Both the position numbers and the translations under genes were made by a program. The notes beneath the pieces were generated by a model. The model was not told the DNA's origin. It searched no databases and worked only from the letters and a program-made list of their open reading frames with translations. Below, piece by piece: positions 6,706 through 14,740 of a stretch of 23,453 nt of DNA. The first letter of the stretch is position 1; each line of letters begins with the position of its first letter. This stretch comes from Bacteroidales bacterium UBA6401 (GTDB taxonomy: Bacteria; Bacteroidota; Bacteroidia; Bacteroidales; UBA932): the NCBI GenBank assembly GCA_002438635.1, contig DJPX01000007.1, positions 1 to 23,453 on the forward strand, in the 5' to 3' direction.

Positions 6706-7938
6706 ATGAAGCAAATTGTAGTATCAGTTGCGGTTTTTTTAGCTGCCGGTTTATGCGCTAATGCACAAAAAGCTAAAGTGGATTTTCCAGAGTATCAGTT
6801 CACCACTGTAATAGAAAACCCTATCACGAGTGTGAAAAATCAATACAGAAGCGGTACATGCTGGGCATATTCGGCAATAGGGTTCGTGGAGAGTGAGGTA
6901 ATAAGGATTAATAATATAACTGACCCTGCAAAATATCCGGATTTCTCCGAATTTTTCGTAGTTAGTCATTCTTATTCCGACAGGGCTGACAAGTACATAA
7001 TGCTCGATGGTAACCTTACTTTTTCTGCTGGTTCTCAGGCAGAGGATGTTCTGGATGTAATTCGCCTTTACGGATTAGTCCCTCAGGAAGAAATGACAGG
7101 TATGAATTATGGAACGGAGCTTCCGGCACAGAGTGAACTCGACGCTGTACTTCGTGCCTATGTAGATGCAGTAGTGAAGAATCCTAATAAGACACTTACA
7201 ACCGCATGGAAGCGTGGATATCAGGCTATTCTCGATGAATATTTGGGAAAGTACCCTACTGAATTTACAGTAGAGGGCGTGAAGTACACCCCGGAGTCGT
7301 ATCGTGATGCTCTTAAGTTTAATCCCGATGACTATGTAACTCTTACTTCTTTTACTCATCATCCATTTTACACGTATTTTCCATTTGAGGTGGCGGATAA
7401 TTGGCGCTGGGATGAATTTTATAATGTTCCTATAGACGAGATGATGGAAATCCTCGACTATGCTCTTGAGAATGGTTACACCATCGCTTGGGGTGCAGAT
7501 GTCAGTGAACCTGGTTTTACCCGTGACGGACTAGCGATACTAGTCGATGTAAAGGCTTCTAATACAAATGGCTCGGATCAGGAGCGTTGGGTAGGAAAAG
7601 CAGACGAAAAACAGGCTAAGTCTAAAGCCAAGAAGAGCGCTAAGTTAAAGACTAATCCTATAGTTGAACTCGTCCCTACACAGCAGACCCGACAGACCGG
7701 ATTCATGAATAAGACCATTACCGACGACCACGGAATGCAGATATATGGAGTGGCAAAGGATCAGTGGGGAGGAAAATACTATTTGGTGAAGAATTCTTGG
7801 GGTGAGACAGGTAAATATAATGGTATATGGTATGCAAGTGAGGCTTTCGTTAAGGGGCAAACGCTGGATATCGCCATTCATAAGAGCGCACTTCCTAAGG
7901 AGTTTGTGGAGAAGCATCCTAACATATTGAATAAGTGA
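6706..7938 (+). CDS. Exported C1B family cysteine peptidase (PepC / bleomycin hydrolase-like)
   Basis: A papain-fold peptidase of the bleomycin hydrolase / aminopeptidase C group. The 410-residue product carries all active-site residues: Gln46 (oxyanion hole), Cys52 in RSGTCWAYSA, His342 in DDHGMQIYG and Asn363 in KNSWGE. The long insert between Cys and His is typical of C1B enzymes. Unlike the cytoplasmic PepC of other bacteria it has a clear signal peptide (1-20, ending ANA before Gln21), so it should act in the periplasm or outside, probably trimming peptides. A Lys-rich stretch (about 298-316, KADEKQAKSKAKKSAK) interrupts the domain before the His motif and may be a surface loop. Its stop codon overlaps the GTG start of pssA, heading a five-gene overlapping run. 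Confidence 0.9.
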   Translation: MKQIVVSVAVFLAAGLCANAQKAKVDFPEYQFTTVIENPITSVKNQYRSGTCWAYSAIGFVESEVIRINNITDPAKYPDFSEFFVVSHSYSDRADKYIMLDGNLTFSAGSQAEDVLDVIRLYGLVPQEEMTGMNYGTELPAQSELDAVLRAYVDAVVKNPNKTLTTAWKRGYQAILDEYLGKYPTEFTVEGVKYTPESYRDALKFNPDDYVTLTSFTHHPFYTYFPFEVADNWRWDEFYNVPIDEMMEILDYALENGYTIAWGADVSEPGFTRDGLAILVDVKASNTNGSDQERWVGKADEKQAKSKAKKSAKLKTNPIVELVPTQQTRQTGFMNKTITDDHGMQIYGVAKDQWGGKYYLVKNSWGETGKYNGIWYASEAFVKGQTLDIAIHKSALPKEFVEKHPNILNK

Positions 7939-8642
7939 ATTCACTAGTAAAGCATATTCCTAATACTATAACGACACTTAACCTTGTCTGTGGTCTTTTA
8001 GGGGTGGTGTTTGCGTTTAAAGGCAGAAGCGATGTCGCTTTCTGCCTTATGTTAATGGCGTCGGTTTTCGATTTCTGTGATGGTGGCGCTGCAAGGCTGC
8101 TAGACGCTTATTCTCCTATGGGAAAGGAACTTGATAGTCTTTGTGATATGGTTAGTTTCGGAGTACTTCCTTCCATTATGGCCTATGTGGGCTATGGGCA
8201 GACGTCGCTTTTGCCTTTAGTTATGGCTGTAGCGGCAGCATTGCGTTTAGCTAAATTTAACATAGATGATAGGCAGCACGATAGCTTTATCGGGCTTGCG
8301 ACCCCAGTCAGTGCGCTTCTTATGGGGGCTTTATGTTGCTTTTCGGCACATGAACCAGTCTCTTTCGTGGGGGCTCTTTTTGCAAGAAAGTGGTTCTTGC
8401 CAACGCTTGCAATTGGACTTTCTATTTTAAATGTAAGCTCTCTTCCTATGTTTTCCATGAAATTCAAAAAGACAGATGCTCGCGTTACCAGAATAAAGAG
8501 AGTGGTTTTCCTCTCCCTTTGTGTTCTAGCAGTGATTGTAGTTATATGCTTTAGGCTATATTGGCCTATGGTGATTTTACTATCCACGCTTATTTATATC
8601 GTGATAAATCTTTTGTGTTTAATTCCTTTATGTCGAAGATGA
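7935..8642 (+). CDS. pssA: CDP-diacylglycerol-serine O-phosphatidyltransferase
   Basis: This integral membrane enzyme makes phosphatidylserine from CDP-diacylglycerol and serine, the first committed step to phosphatidylethanolamine. The CDP-alcohol phosphatidyltransferase signature is complete: Asp46-x2-Asp49-Gly50-x2-Ala53-Arg54-x8-Gly63-x3-Asp67-x3-Asp71. Several hydrophobic segments follow, and the 235-residue length fits the bacterial type II enzymes. The start is a GTG at 7935 within GTGA, overlapping the TGA of the preceding peptidase. This gives the family-typical N terminus (VKHIPNTITTLNLVCG). The 3' end overlaps the next gene by an ATGA junction. No phosphatidylserine decarboxylase gene is present in the window. 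Confidence 0.93.
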   Translation: MNSLVKHIPNTITTLNLVCGLLGVVFAFKGRSDVAFCLMLMASVFDFCDGGAARLLDAYSPMGKELDSLCDMVSFGVLPSIMAYVGYGQTSLLPLVMAVAAALRLAKFNIDDRQHDSFIGLATPVSALLMGALCCFSAHEPVSFVGALFARKWFLPTLAIGLSILNVSSLPMFSMKFKKTDARVTRIKRVVFLSLCVLAVIVVICFRLYWPMVILLSTLIYIVINLLCLIPLCRR

Positions 8643-9205
8643 GAAGAAATTTGGCTCTTGGCATTCTAGTCTTGGGACTCTGTGTGAGTTCTTGTCGTGA
8701 TTCTAAATCTATAAGGCAAGGGAGTGTGTCAAAATCTAACTCGGTGGGCAGCATTGTGGTACTCGGCGATTTGGGTAAAGTTAACACCTTGACAGATTAT
8801 ATGTTAAGGATGGATAAATTCGACAATGTAAGTGGAGTTTTATCCTCTGACGGACTTCCTGATTTTGCGGGGGAGGAGATTGAGAGGATATTGATAATGC
8901 CAGGGAGTAGAGGGGATTCTTTGAGGGCTTTATATGATGTGTGCATGGATACATTGGCATACGTCTCTGATGGAGTGGACTTAAAAAAAGTGTATAAGAG
9001 TCCGGGCAAATTTTTTATTAGCCCCACAGATACTCTGGCTGTGTACGTGGATAGTCTGGCAGTGCAATGTTATAGGGTGCTAAGATTTCGAAACGCATTT
9101 ACTCACAAAATAGCGTATCCGAAGGAGTCGTCTTATGTGGCGGTAAAAAGTTCGGATAATAAATTCGTGTTAATTGATTCAAATGTTGGAAACATTTCAG
9201 AGTAG
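8639..9205 (+). CDS. Lipoprotein of unknown function in the pssA operon
   Basis: A 188-residue predicted lipoprotein that I do not recognise. I chose the ATG at 8639 because it forms an ATGA overlap with the pssA stop and gives a compact signal peptide (MRRNLALGILVLGL) with lipobox VSSC and acylated Cys19. ATG 8630 is possible; starts farther upstream would run deep into pssA. The mature part looks like one alpha/beta domain, beginning with a strand-like VGSIVVLGDLG and containing ILIMPGSRGDSLRALYD, but I see no clear catalytic signature. Its end overlaps the exonuclease gene by 23 bases. Its position between phospholipid synthesis and RNA-processing genes does not reveal a role. A gene of this size in such a compact operon is probably real. 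Confidence 0.75.
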   Translation: MRRNLALGILVLGLCVSSCRDSKSIRQGSVSKSNSVGSIVVLGDLGKVNTLTDYMLRMDKFDNVSGVLSSDGLPDFAGEEIERILIMPGSRGDSLRALYDVCMDTLAYVSDGVDLKKVYKSPGKFFISPTDTLAVYVDSLAVQCYRVLRFRNAFTHKIAYPKESSYVAVKSSDNKFVLIDSNVGNISE

Positions 9206-9818
9206 TATCGAGCCTAAAGATCTTGAAGCGCTTCCGTTACAGGCCTTTACAGGGCAGATAGAGGTGATAGATCACATTGGTTTTAAATTTACTAGGGCAT
9301 TGGCCTACCTAAGAAGGCAGAAGGTGTTAGGTTTTGATACGGAGACGCGTCCTTCGTTCGAAGCACGTCATTATCATCACGATGTGGCTTTGCTTCAGCT
9401 ATCTGGCCCGGATAAAGCATATCTTTTTCGTTTAAACAAGATGGGATTGAGAAAGAGCTTATGTTCAGTATTATCTAATCCTAGAATTCTTAAGGTGGGC
9501 GCAGCTTCAAGTGATGATGTGAAAGGTCTGCAGCGACTATGCCCTTTCGAGGCGCACTCGTTCTTGGATTTGCAAAAAATAGTGTGGGAGTGGGGCATTA
9601 TGGATAAAAGCGTAAAGAAAATGACAGCTATTATCTTAGGCTTTAGAATTTCTAAAAGTCAGCAATTATCCAATTGGGAAGCAGATGAGCTGACTCAAGC
9701 ACAGAGAATATATGCGGCTACCGATGCATGGGTGTGCCGTCAGATGTACACGAAATTATCAGAAAGTCCTAAAAATCCATTGAAATACGATGAGCAAGGT
9801 AATATTAAAAAAGGGTAG
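9183..9818 (+). CDS. DEDDy 3'-5' exonuclease (RNase D-like domain)
   Basis: A stand-alone exonuclease of the DnaQ-like fold, which removes nucleotides from the 3' ends of RNA or DNA using two metal ions. Exo I is present as LGFDTETRP (Asp52, Glu54), Exo II as KVGAASSDDVKGL (Asp111/Asp112) and Exo III as YAATDAW (Tyr177, Asp181), the tyrosine form that defines DEDDy. The 211-residue protein has only the nuclease domain, without the HRDC domains of full RNase D. I use ATG 9183 instead of the TTG at 9174; both overlap the previous gene. The 3' end overlaps the methyltransferase gene by 29 bases, a pairing that suggests RNA or ribosome maintenance. The substrate cannot be deduced. Confidence 0.88.
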   Translation: MLETFQSSIEPKDLEALPLQAFTGQIEVIDHIGFKFTRALAYLRRQKVLGFDTETRPSFEARHYHHDVALLQLSGPDKAYLFRLNKMGLRKSLCSVLSNPRILKVGAASSDDVKGLQRLCPFEAHSFLDLQKIVWEWGIMDKSVKKMTAIILGFRISKSQQLSNWEADELTQAQRIYAATDAWVCRQMYTKLSESPKNPLKYDEQGNIKKG

Positions 9819-10977
9819 GGAAGAGTCTTTACATAGATATCATCCGTGGGTGTTTTCAGGGGCTATGGCGCAGATAGTCGGAAATCCATCCGAAGGCGAT
9901 GTTGTATCAGTATGGTCTGCCGATGGACACCTTTTAGGGTGCGGACATTATCAGGTGGGCTCTATTTCCGTTAGGATGTTATCGTTCGGGTCGGAGTATC
10001 TACCAGAAAGTTATTGGGTAGATTCCATAAGAGGTGCCTATGAACTTAGAAAGGCATTTGGTCTTACGGATAATCTACAGACTAATTGTTATCGCCTTGT
10101 GCATGGGGAAGGCGACTATCTTCCGGGGCTAATAATAGACTATTATGACGGCGTTTGTGTCTTGCAGGCGCATAGTGTGGGGATGTTTCGCTCGAAAAAA
10201 CAGATTTGTCTTGCGCTTAAGGATGTTTATTCCGATAAACTCAAAGCCGTATATGACAAGAGTTCTGGCACTGCACCTTTCAAGGCCGGGCTGGAGTTGG
10301 TCGACGGGTATATCTATAAAAAAGAGGGCTTTAGCGAAGAAGAATCTGTAGTAAAGGAAAATGGAAACAACTTCTGGGTTAACTGGGGTGAAGGACAGAA
10401 AACAGGTTTTTTCTTGGATCAGAGAGAGAATCGTGCTTTAGTAGGTAAGTATGCTTGTGGGCGTAATGTGCTTAATCTGTTTTGTTATACGGGTGGATTT
10501 TCCATTTATGCCTTAAATGGAGGCGCAAAAAAGGTTGAAAGTGTTGATTCGTCGGCTAGGGCTATGGCTTTAACAGACAGAAATGTGGCTCTCAATGGCT
10601 TTGAAAATCATATATCTCACACCGCCGATGCCATGGAATTCTTATCTAAGGTGGAACCGGGAGTGTTTGATATGATGATAGTAGATCCGCCGGCTTTTGC
10701 CAAGCATCGTGGCTCTTTGAAAAATGCGTTGCGTGCCTATCAAAGGTTAAATGCCGCTGCTATCTCAAAGATTGCATCCGGTGGCATCATTTTCACTTTC
10801 TCCTGCTCTCAGGTCGTGGACAAAGAAGCTTTTGCACTTGCGGTGTTCAGCGCAGCGGCAAGTGTAGGACGAAGGGTGCGAATAGTAGATAGGCTTAATC
10901 AGCCTTGCGATCACGCCGTAAACATCTACCATCCTGAAGGTGAATACCTTAAAGGTCTTATGTTATATGTAGAGTAG
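9790..10977 (+). CDS. RlmI-like class I SAM-dependent rRNA methyltransferase
   Basis: Resembles RlmI (YccW), which makes m5C in 23S rRNA. The 395 residues have an N-terminal PUA domain (about 1-75, with HPWVFSGAM at 18-26), a middle linker domain, and a Rossmann methyltransferase domain from about 195. Motif I is NLFCYTGGFS (229-238), the acidic end of strand 2 is VESVDSS (249-255), motif IV is VDPPAFA (298-304), and the conserved cysteine lies in FSCSQVV (337-343). The exact target base in this organism is uncertain. It is the last gene of the overlapping run that starts at 6706. It ends 5 bases before the convergent YbaK-like gene with no visible terminator hairpin. Confidence 0.92.
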   Translation: MSKVILKKGREESLHRYHPWVFSGAMAQIVGNPSEGDVVSVWSADGHLLGCGHYQVGSISVRMLSFGSEYLPESYWVDSIRGAYELRKAFGLTDNLQTNCYRLVHGEGDYLPGLIIDYYDGVCVLQAHSVGMFRSKKQICLALKDVYSDKLKAVYDKSSGTAPFKAGLELVDGYIYKKEGFSEEESVVKENGNNFWVNWGEGQKTGFFLDQRENRALVGKYACGRNVLNLFCYTGGFSIYALNGGAKKVESVDSSARAMALTDRNVALNGFENHISHTADAMEFLSKVEPGVFDMMIVDPPAFAKHRGSLKNALRAYQRLNAAAISKIASGGIIFTFSCSQVVDKEAFALAVFSAAASVGRRVRIVDRLNQPCDHAVNIYHPEGEYLKGLMLYVE

Positions 10978-10982
10978 AGCGG

Positions 10983-11453
10983 TTATAAAGGATAGATTTT
11001 CATATCAGCGAACTTTATTAGGGCCTGTGGATCTATTTTAATCTGCAGGCCTCTTTTTCCGGCGCTGATATAAATATATTCATAGAGAAGTGCCGATTCG
11101 TATATGAAAGTAGGAAACGGCTTTTTCATTCCTATCGGACTGCAGCCTCCGCGAATGTATCCTGTGGTGGGAAGAAGGTCTTTAAGGTGTAGCATCTCGC
11201 AGTTCTTATTCCCGGATATGCGTGCTGCAACTTTTAAATCCACCTCCATGTTGCCGGGGATTACGCATACAAACTCACCAGTCCTGTCGCCCTTGAGAAC
11301 CAGTGTTTTAAAAACTTGTTCTATATTCTCTCCCAATTCTTTAGCTACATGTTCTGCGCTAAGGTCATCTTCTGTGTAGGAGTAGGGAATCAGTTCATAT
11401 TGTATTCCTGCAGCATCAAGTAGGCGTGCTGCATTAGTTTTTTCTATTTTCAT
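10983..11453 (-). CDS. ybaK: YbaK-type Cys-tRNA(Pro)/(Cys) deacylase
   Basis: YbaK proteins hydrolyse Cys wrongly attached to tRNA(Pro), supporting prolyl-tRNA synthetase proofreading in the cytoplasm. The 156-residue length and fold pattern fit. Lys49 in VFKTLVLKG corresponds to the essential lysine, and the C-terminal GYIRGGCSPIGMKK (98-111) is the hallmark glycine-rich segment. No other domain is attached. The start codon lies within the end of the upstream acyl-CoA ligase gene (20-base overlap), so translation is probably coupled, although the two activities have no obvious link. Confidence 0.93.
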   Translation of the reverse strand: MKIEKTNAARLLDAAGIQYELIPYSYTEDDLSAEHVAKELGENIEQVFKTLVLKGDRTGEFVCVIPGNMEVDLKVAARISGNKNCEMLHLKDLLPTTGYIRGGCSPIGMKKPFPTFIYESALLYEYIYISAGKRGLQIKIDPQALIKFADMKIYPL

Positions 11454-13068
11454 TTTTATCCTCTAATGTAGGTGCTGAGTCTTTGTATAGGAAGCGACGG
11501 ATTTTCTGTGTGGCTGTCTTTACAAAAGGTTCTTTCATTACTTGGACTTCCCCGATTTTCGAATTGTGCGAAATTTTCGAGTTTACTTTAGAAAGAAGTG
11601 CGTCTTTGAACTTGTTAATGTCTTTAACCACACCATCGCTGAGTTCTATAAGGGCAATAAGGGTTTTGTTCCTTTGAACTACTATGGCTTCTGCCACTCC
11701 TTCTTCGTTTTTAATGACTTTTTCTATTTCTTCCGGGTATATGTTTTCTCCGGAAGGACCTAAAATCATATTGTTTAGGCGTCCTTTTATCATAAACCTG
11801 CCTTTTTTATCAATGGCCCCCAGATCGTTTGTCTTAAAGTATCCGTCTTCCGTGAAGGCCTCTTTTGTGCGCTCCGGGTCTTTATAATAGCCCATCATAA
11901 TATTAGGCCCTTTGGCTACAATTTCACCTTCACCTGTTTGAGGATTAACATTGACTAACTTCAAATCCATATCGGTAAATGGATAACCTATGCAACCGGG
12001 TTTTGTGTTTTTGTATGAGCATCCGGCCAGCATAGGGGCACATTCAGTAAGTCCATAGCCGATGTAATAAGGAAACCTGGCTTTATAGAGGAATTCTTCG
12101 ACTGTTTTGTCCAATGGAGCACCTCCTATGCCGAAGAATTTAAGTCTGCCACCGAAGTAACGCAGTATCTCTTTCCCTGCCATACGACAGAACATCTTGT
12201 TGAAGTGTTTACTAAACCACAATAGAGTCTTGCTTTTTTTGATTTTTGGAATAATAACTCCTCGATATATTTTTTCTATGATAAGAGGAACCGTTAGCAT
12301 TACAGTAGGCCTTACCATAGGCAGTGCGGCCTTGAGCGCGCTTGGGGTTGGCTTTTTATCCATATAGACCACACAGGCGCCGTATGCAAATGGGTACAAA
12401 AGTCCTATGGATAGTTCGTATGTATGGGCCAATGGCAATATGCTCAAAAATACATCATCTGAGTGTACTTTGTAGAAATTGTAGGCTCCCCAGATGTTGC
12501 TTGTGAAATTCTCGTGGGATAGCATCACTCCCTTGGCCTTTCCTGTGGTCCCTGAGGTATATATTATCGCTGCCAATGAGTGCGCGTTAGGTTCAGTCAA
12601 TTCTGCACTTTCGCTGCCCCTTGCTATAGGCTCTACCACCTTACCTTCGCAATATATCGGCTTTAGGGTGGTAATGTCTATTATGACTTTAAGTTTATTT
12701 CGGCATTCTTCACAGATTCTAGGCAGTAATCTTTCTGAAACGAAGAGTGCCTTGCTTTCAGAATGGGTTAGGACATTAGTTACTTCGTTTTCGGAAAAAT
12801 CGGGAAGGATAGGAACCGAAACCCTACCGAAGGCGGTAGTAGCGAAAAAGGCTATCGACCAATTGGGAGTGCTTCCTGAATAGAGTGCTACCTTATCCCC
12901 CGAGTTTATGCCGTAGGATGATAGCAAGTCGGAGATTTCGTCGCAAGTGCTTTTGAATTCTCTATAAGTATAGCCACCCCTGCCATCGGCAGTCATATTT
13001 GCCTTTAGGGAAGAGTATGTAGAAGTGGAATTTTCGTAAATTTGAGCTAAGGATTCAAAACGTTTCAT
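11434..13068 (-). CDS. AMP-dependent synthetase/ligase (long-chain fatty acid-CoA ligase type)
   Basis: An ANL-superfamily enzyme that would activate a carboxylic acid, probably a fatty acid, with ATP and pass it to CoA or a carrier. The 544 residues show the P-loop TSGTTGKAKG (171-180), YGLTE (338-342), TNDLG (413-417; Asp415 contacts ATP ribose), KGR (428-430) and the C-terminal catalytic Lys522 in ATQKIRR. There is no signal peptide or acyl carrier domain. It leads a two-gene minus-strand unit with ybaK. The 259-base region upstream separates it from the divergent uracil permease gene, and no strong minus-strand promoter was recognised there. The acyl substrate cannot be read from the sequence; aryl or medium-chain acids are alternatives. 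Confidence 0.88.
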   Translation of the reverse strand: MKRFESLAQIYENSTSTYSSLKANMTADGRGGYTYREFKSTCDEISDLLSSYGINSGDKVALYSGSTPNWSIAFFATTAFGRVSVPILPDFSENEVTNVLTHSESKALFVSERLLPRICEECRNKLKVIIDITTLKPIYCEGKVVEPIARGSESAELTEPNAHSLAAIIYTSGTTGKAKGVMLSHENFTSNIWGAYNFYKVHSDDVFLSILPLAHTYELSIGLLYPFAYGACVVYMDKKPTPSALKAALPMVRPTVMLTVPLIIEKIYRGVIIPKIKKSKTLLWFSKHFNKMFCRMAGKEILRYFGGRLKFFGIGGAPLDKTVEEFLYKARFPYYIGYGLTECAPMLAGCSYKNTKPGCIGYPFTDMDLKLVNVNPQTGEGEIVAKGPNIMMGYYKDPERTKEAFTEDGYFKTNDLGAIDKKGRFMIKGRLNNMILGPSGENIYPEEIEKVIKNEEGVAEAIVVQRNKTLIALIELSDGVVKDINKFKDALLSKVNSKISHNSKIGEVQVMKEPFVKTATQKIRRFLYKDSAPTLEDKNENRKN

Positions 13069-13220
13069 TGTTTAGGATTTTATTTATTTGTACACAATAT
13101 GTCATTTTTAACAAAAATTTAATATCTGCTAAAAGCGTGCCGAGAAATGTGTATAGGCTAGACTGAAAATTTAAAAAAAAGCCATAGAGGATATTGTATT
13201 GTGTATTTGGAGGCTAACTC

Positions 13221-13249
13221 TTTTCCACAATATATGTGGAAAACTTTTT
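13221..13249 (+). promoter_or_regulatory. Perfect 9-bp hairpin with trailing T run upstream of the uracil permease
   Basis: TTTTCCACA (13221-13229) and TGTGGAAAA (13235-13243) are perfect reverse complements around loop ATATA, followed by CTTTTT. It sits 78 bases before the permease start in a divergent gap. It could be an operator, or an attenuator if transcription begins upstream. A TTTTTG / TATTTGTG pair just downstream (13245-13276) is a possible but poor promoter. Confidence 0.4.
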
Positions 13250-13327
13250 GTTTGAATAGTGAAAGTTTATTTGTGAAATAGAAAAAATGTCCGTATTCTT
13301 GTAGTCCGAAAGTATTACCTTAATTTT

Positions 13328-14698
13328 ATGTCAAACTCCAAAAACCTTCAACAACCGGTTTTCGACGCAAGGACATTAGGCAAGCCCAAGATGCTTACTC
13401 TCGGATTGCAACACATGTTTGCAATGTTCGGCGCCACCGTATTAGTCCCGGCCATAACGGGGCTTCCTGTTTCCACCACTTTACTCTTTGCCGGAATAGG
13501 CACGCTCCTGTTCCACCTAATCACGAACTTTAAAGTTCCTGCTTTTTTAGGCTCTTCCTTCGCATTCATCGGCGGCTACTTATCTGTAGTAGAAATGGGA
13601 GCAACTTTCGGACTTACAGCTGCACAATCACTACCATATGCCTGCATCGGCGTCGCCAGTGCAGGTTTTTTGTATTTTATACTTGCAGCACTCTTCGCAT
13701 TTTTCGGTGCTAAAAAGGTTATGCGATTTTTCCCTCCTGTAGTTACTGGCCCTATCATTATATGTATTGGACTGATTCTTTCAGGATCTGCTATACAGAA
13801 TTGTCAGACTAATTGGTGGATAGCCTTGCTCGCAATCACCATAATAGTAGTATGTAATATCTGGGGAAGGGGAATGGTTCGTATTGTCCCTATCCTGCTG
13901 GGTGTACTGGGGTCATATCTTGTGGCAGCTTTATGTGGCCAATGTGATTTCTCAGCAGTTAAGCAGGCGGCGTGGGTCGGACTTCCTATACAACGCTCCA
14001 GTACCGCCCTTGCCATACTAGACACGAAGAATTGGGAGTTGCTGGTGGCTTCTATAATTACTATTATGCCAATCGCATTGGCCACTATGATAGAGCACAT
14101 AGGGGATATGTGCGCCATCTCTTCCACGACGGGAAAGAATTATCTTGAAAGTCCCGGACTTCATAAAACCCTTGTCGGTGATGGTCTGGCGACGATGGTT
14201 GCTTCTTTATTCGGCGCACCGGCTAATACCACTTATGGAGAGAACACGGGAGTATTGAATTTAACTAAAGTGTATGATCCCAGAGTGATACGCATTGCGG
14301 CTGTTTTTGCGATTCTGTTTTCGTTCTGCCCTAAATTTTCGGCTATTATATCGGCTATGCCTTCGGGCACAATAGGTGGCGTATCGCTTATATTATATGG
14401 TATGATTTCGGCTGTGGGCGTGCGCAATGTAGTGGAAAACAATGTGGATTTTACTTCTTCGCGCAATGTCATCATAGCAGCTATTATATTGGTGCTCGGA
14501 ATAGGAATAAACTACGGAATTCCAGGGGGAAGTATCGACTTAGGTTTTACTAAACTGTCGGCGCTTGCTGTAGCTGCCTTGGTGGGGATTATACTGAATG
14601 CTATTCTCCCCGGTAAGGATTACGAATTTGGAACTAACTTGTTAGGGGACACATCGGTCAATTTCGATGCTACCACTAACAGATTAACGGAAGAATAA
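13328..14698 (+). CDS. uraA: Uracil/xanthine permease, NCS2 family (UraA type)
   Basis: An inner-membrane proton symporter that imports uracil or a related nucleobase. The 456-residue hydrophobic protein starts with the family signature LGLQHMFAMFGATVLVP (25-41) and has SSFAFIGGY (76-84) in the substrate-binding strand region. It also has Glu256-His257 in LATMIEHIGD and Glu305 in ANTTYGENTG, matching the substrate-binding glutamates of E. coli UraA. About 14 membrane segments are expected. It is followed 42 bases later by the DUF5020 outer-membrane protein and then by a purine-type permease, suggesting coordinated nucleobase uptake. The choice of uracil over xanthine is an inference from overall similarity. 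Confidence 0.9.
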   Translation: MSNSKNLQQPVFDARTLGKPKMLTLGLQHMFAMFGATVLVPAITGLPVSTTLLFAGIGTLLFHLITNFKVPAFLGSSFAFIGGYLSVVEMGATFGLTAAQSLPYACIGVASAGFLYFILAALFAFFGAKKVMRFFPPVVTGPIIICIGLILSGSAIQNCQTNWWIALLAITIIVVCNIWGRGMVRIVPILLGVLGSYLVAALCGQCDFSAVKQAAWVGLPIQRSSTALAILDTKNWELLVASIITIMPIALATMIEHIGDMCAISSTTGKNYLESPGLHKTLVGDGLATMVASLFGAPANTTYGENTGVLNLTKVYDPRVIRIAAVFAILFSFCPKFSAIISAMPSGTIGGVSLILYGMISAVGVRNVVENNVDFTSSRNVIIAAIILVLGIGINYGIPGGSIDLGFTKLSALAVAALVGIILNAILPGKDYEFGTNLLGDTSVNFDATTNRLTEE

Positions 14699-14740
14699 TA
14701 AGACACACCTTTAAACTTTTTATATATTTAAATTTCAGGT

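Noticed and set aside
8561..8638. Extended N terminus of the pssA-operon lipoprotein
   Set aside because: Starting at 8561 would overlap pssA by 82 bases and bury the lipoprotein signal 26 residues in. The ATGA start at 8639 gives a normal signal peptide.
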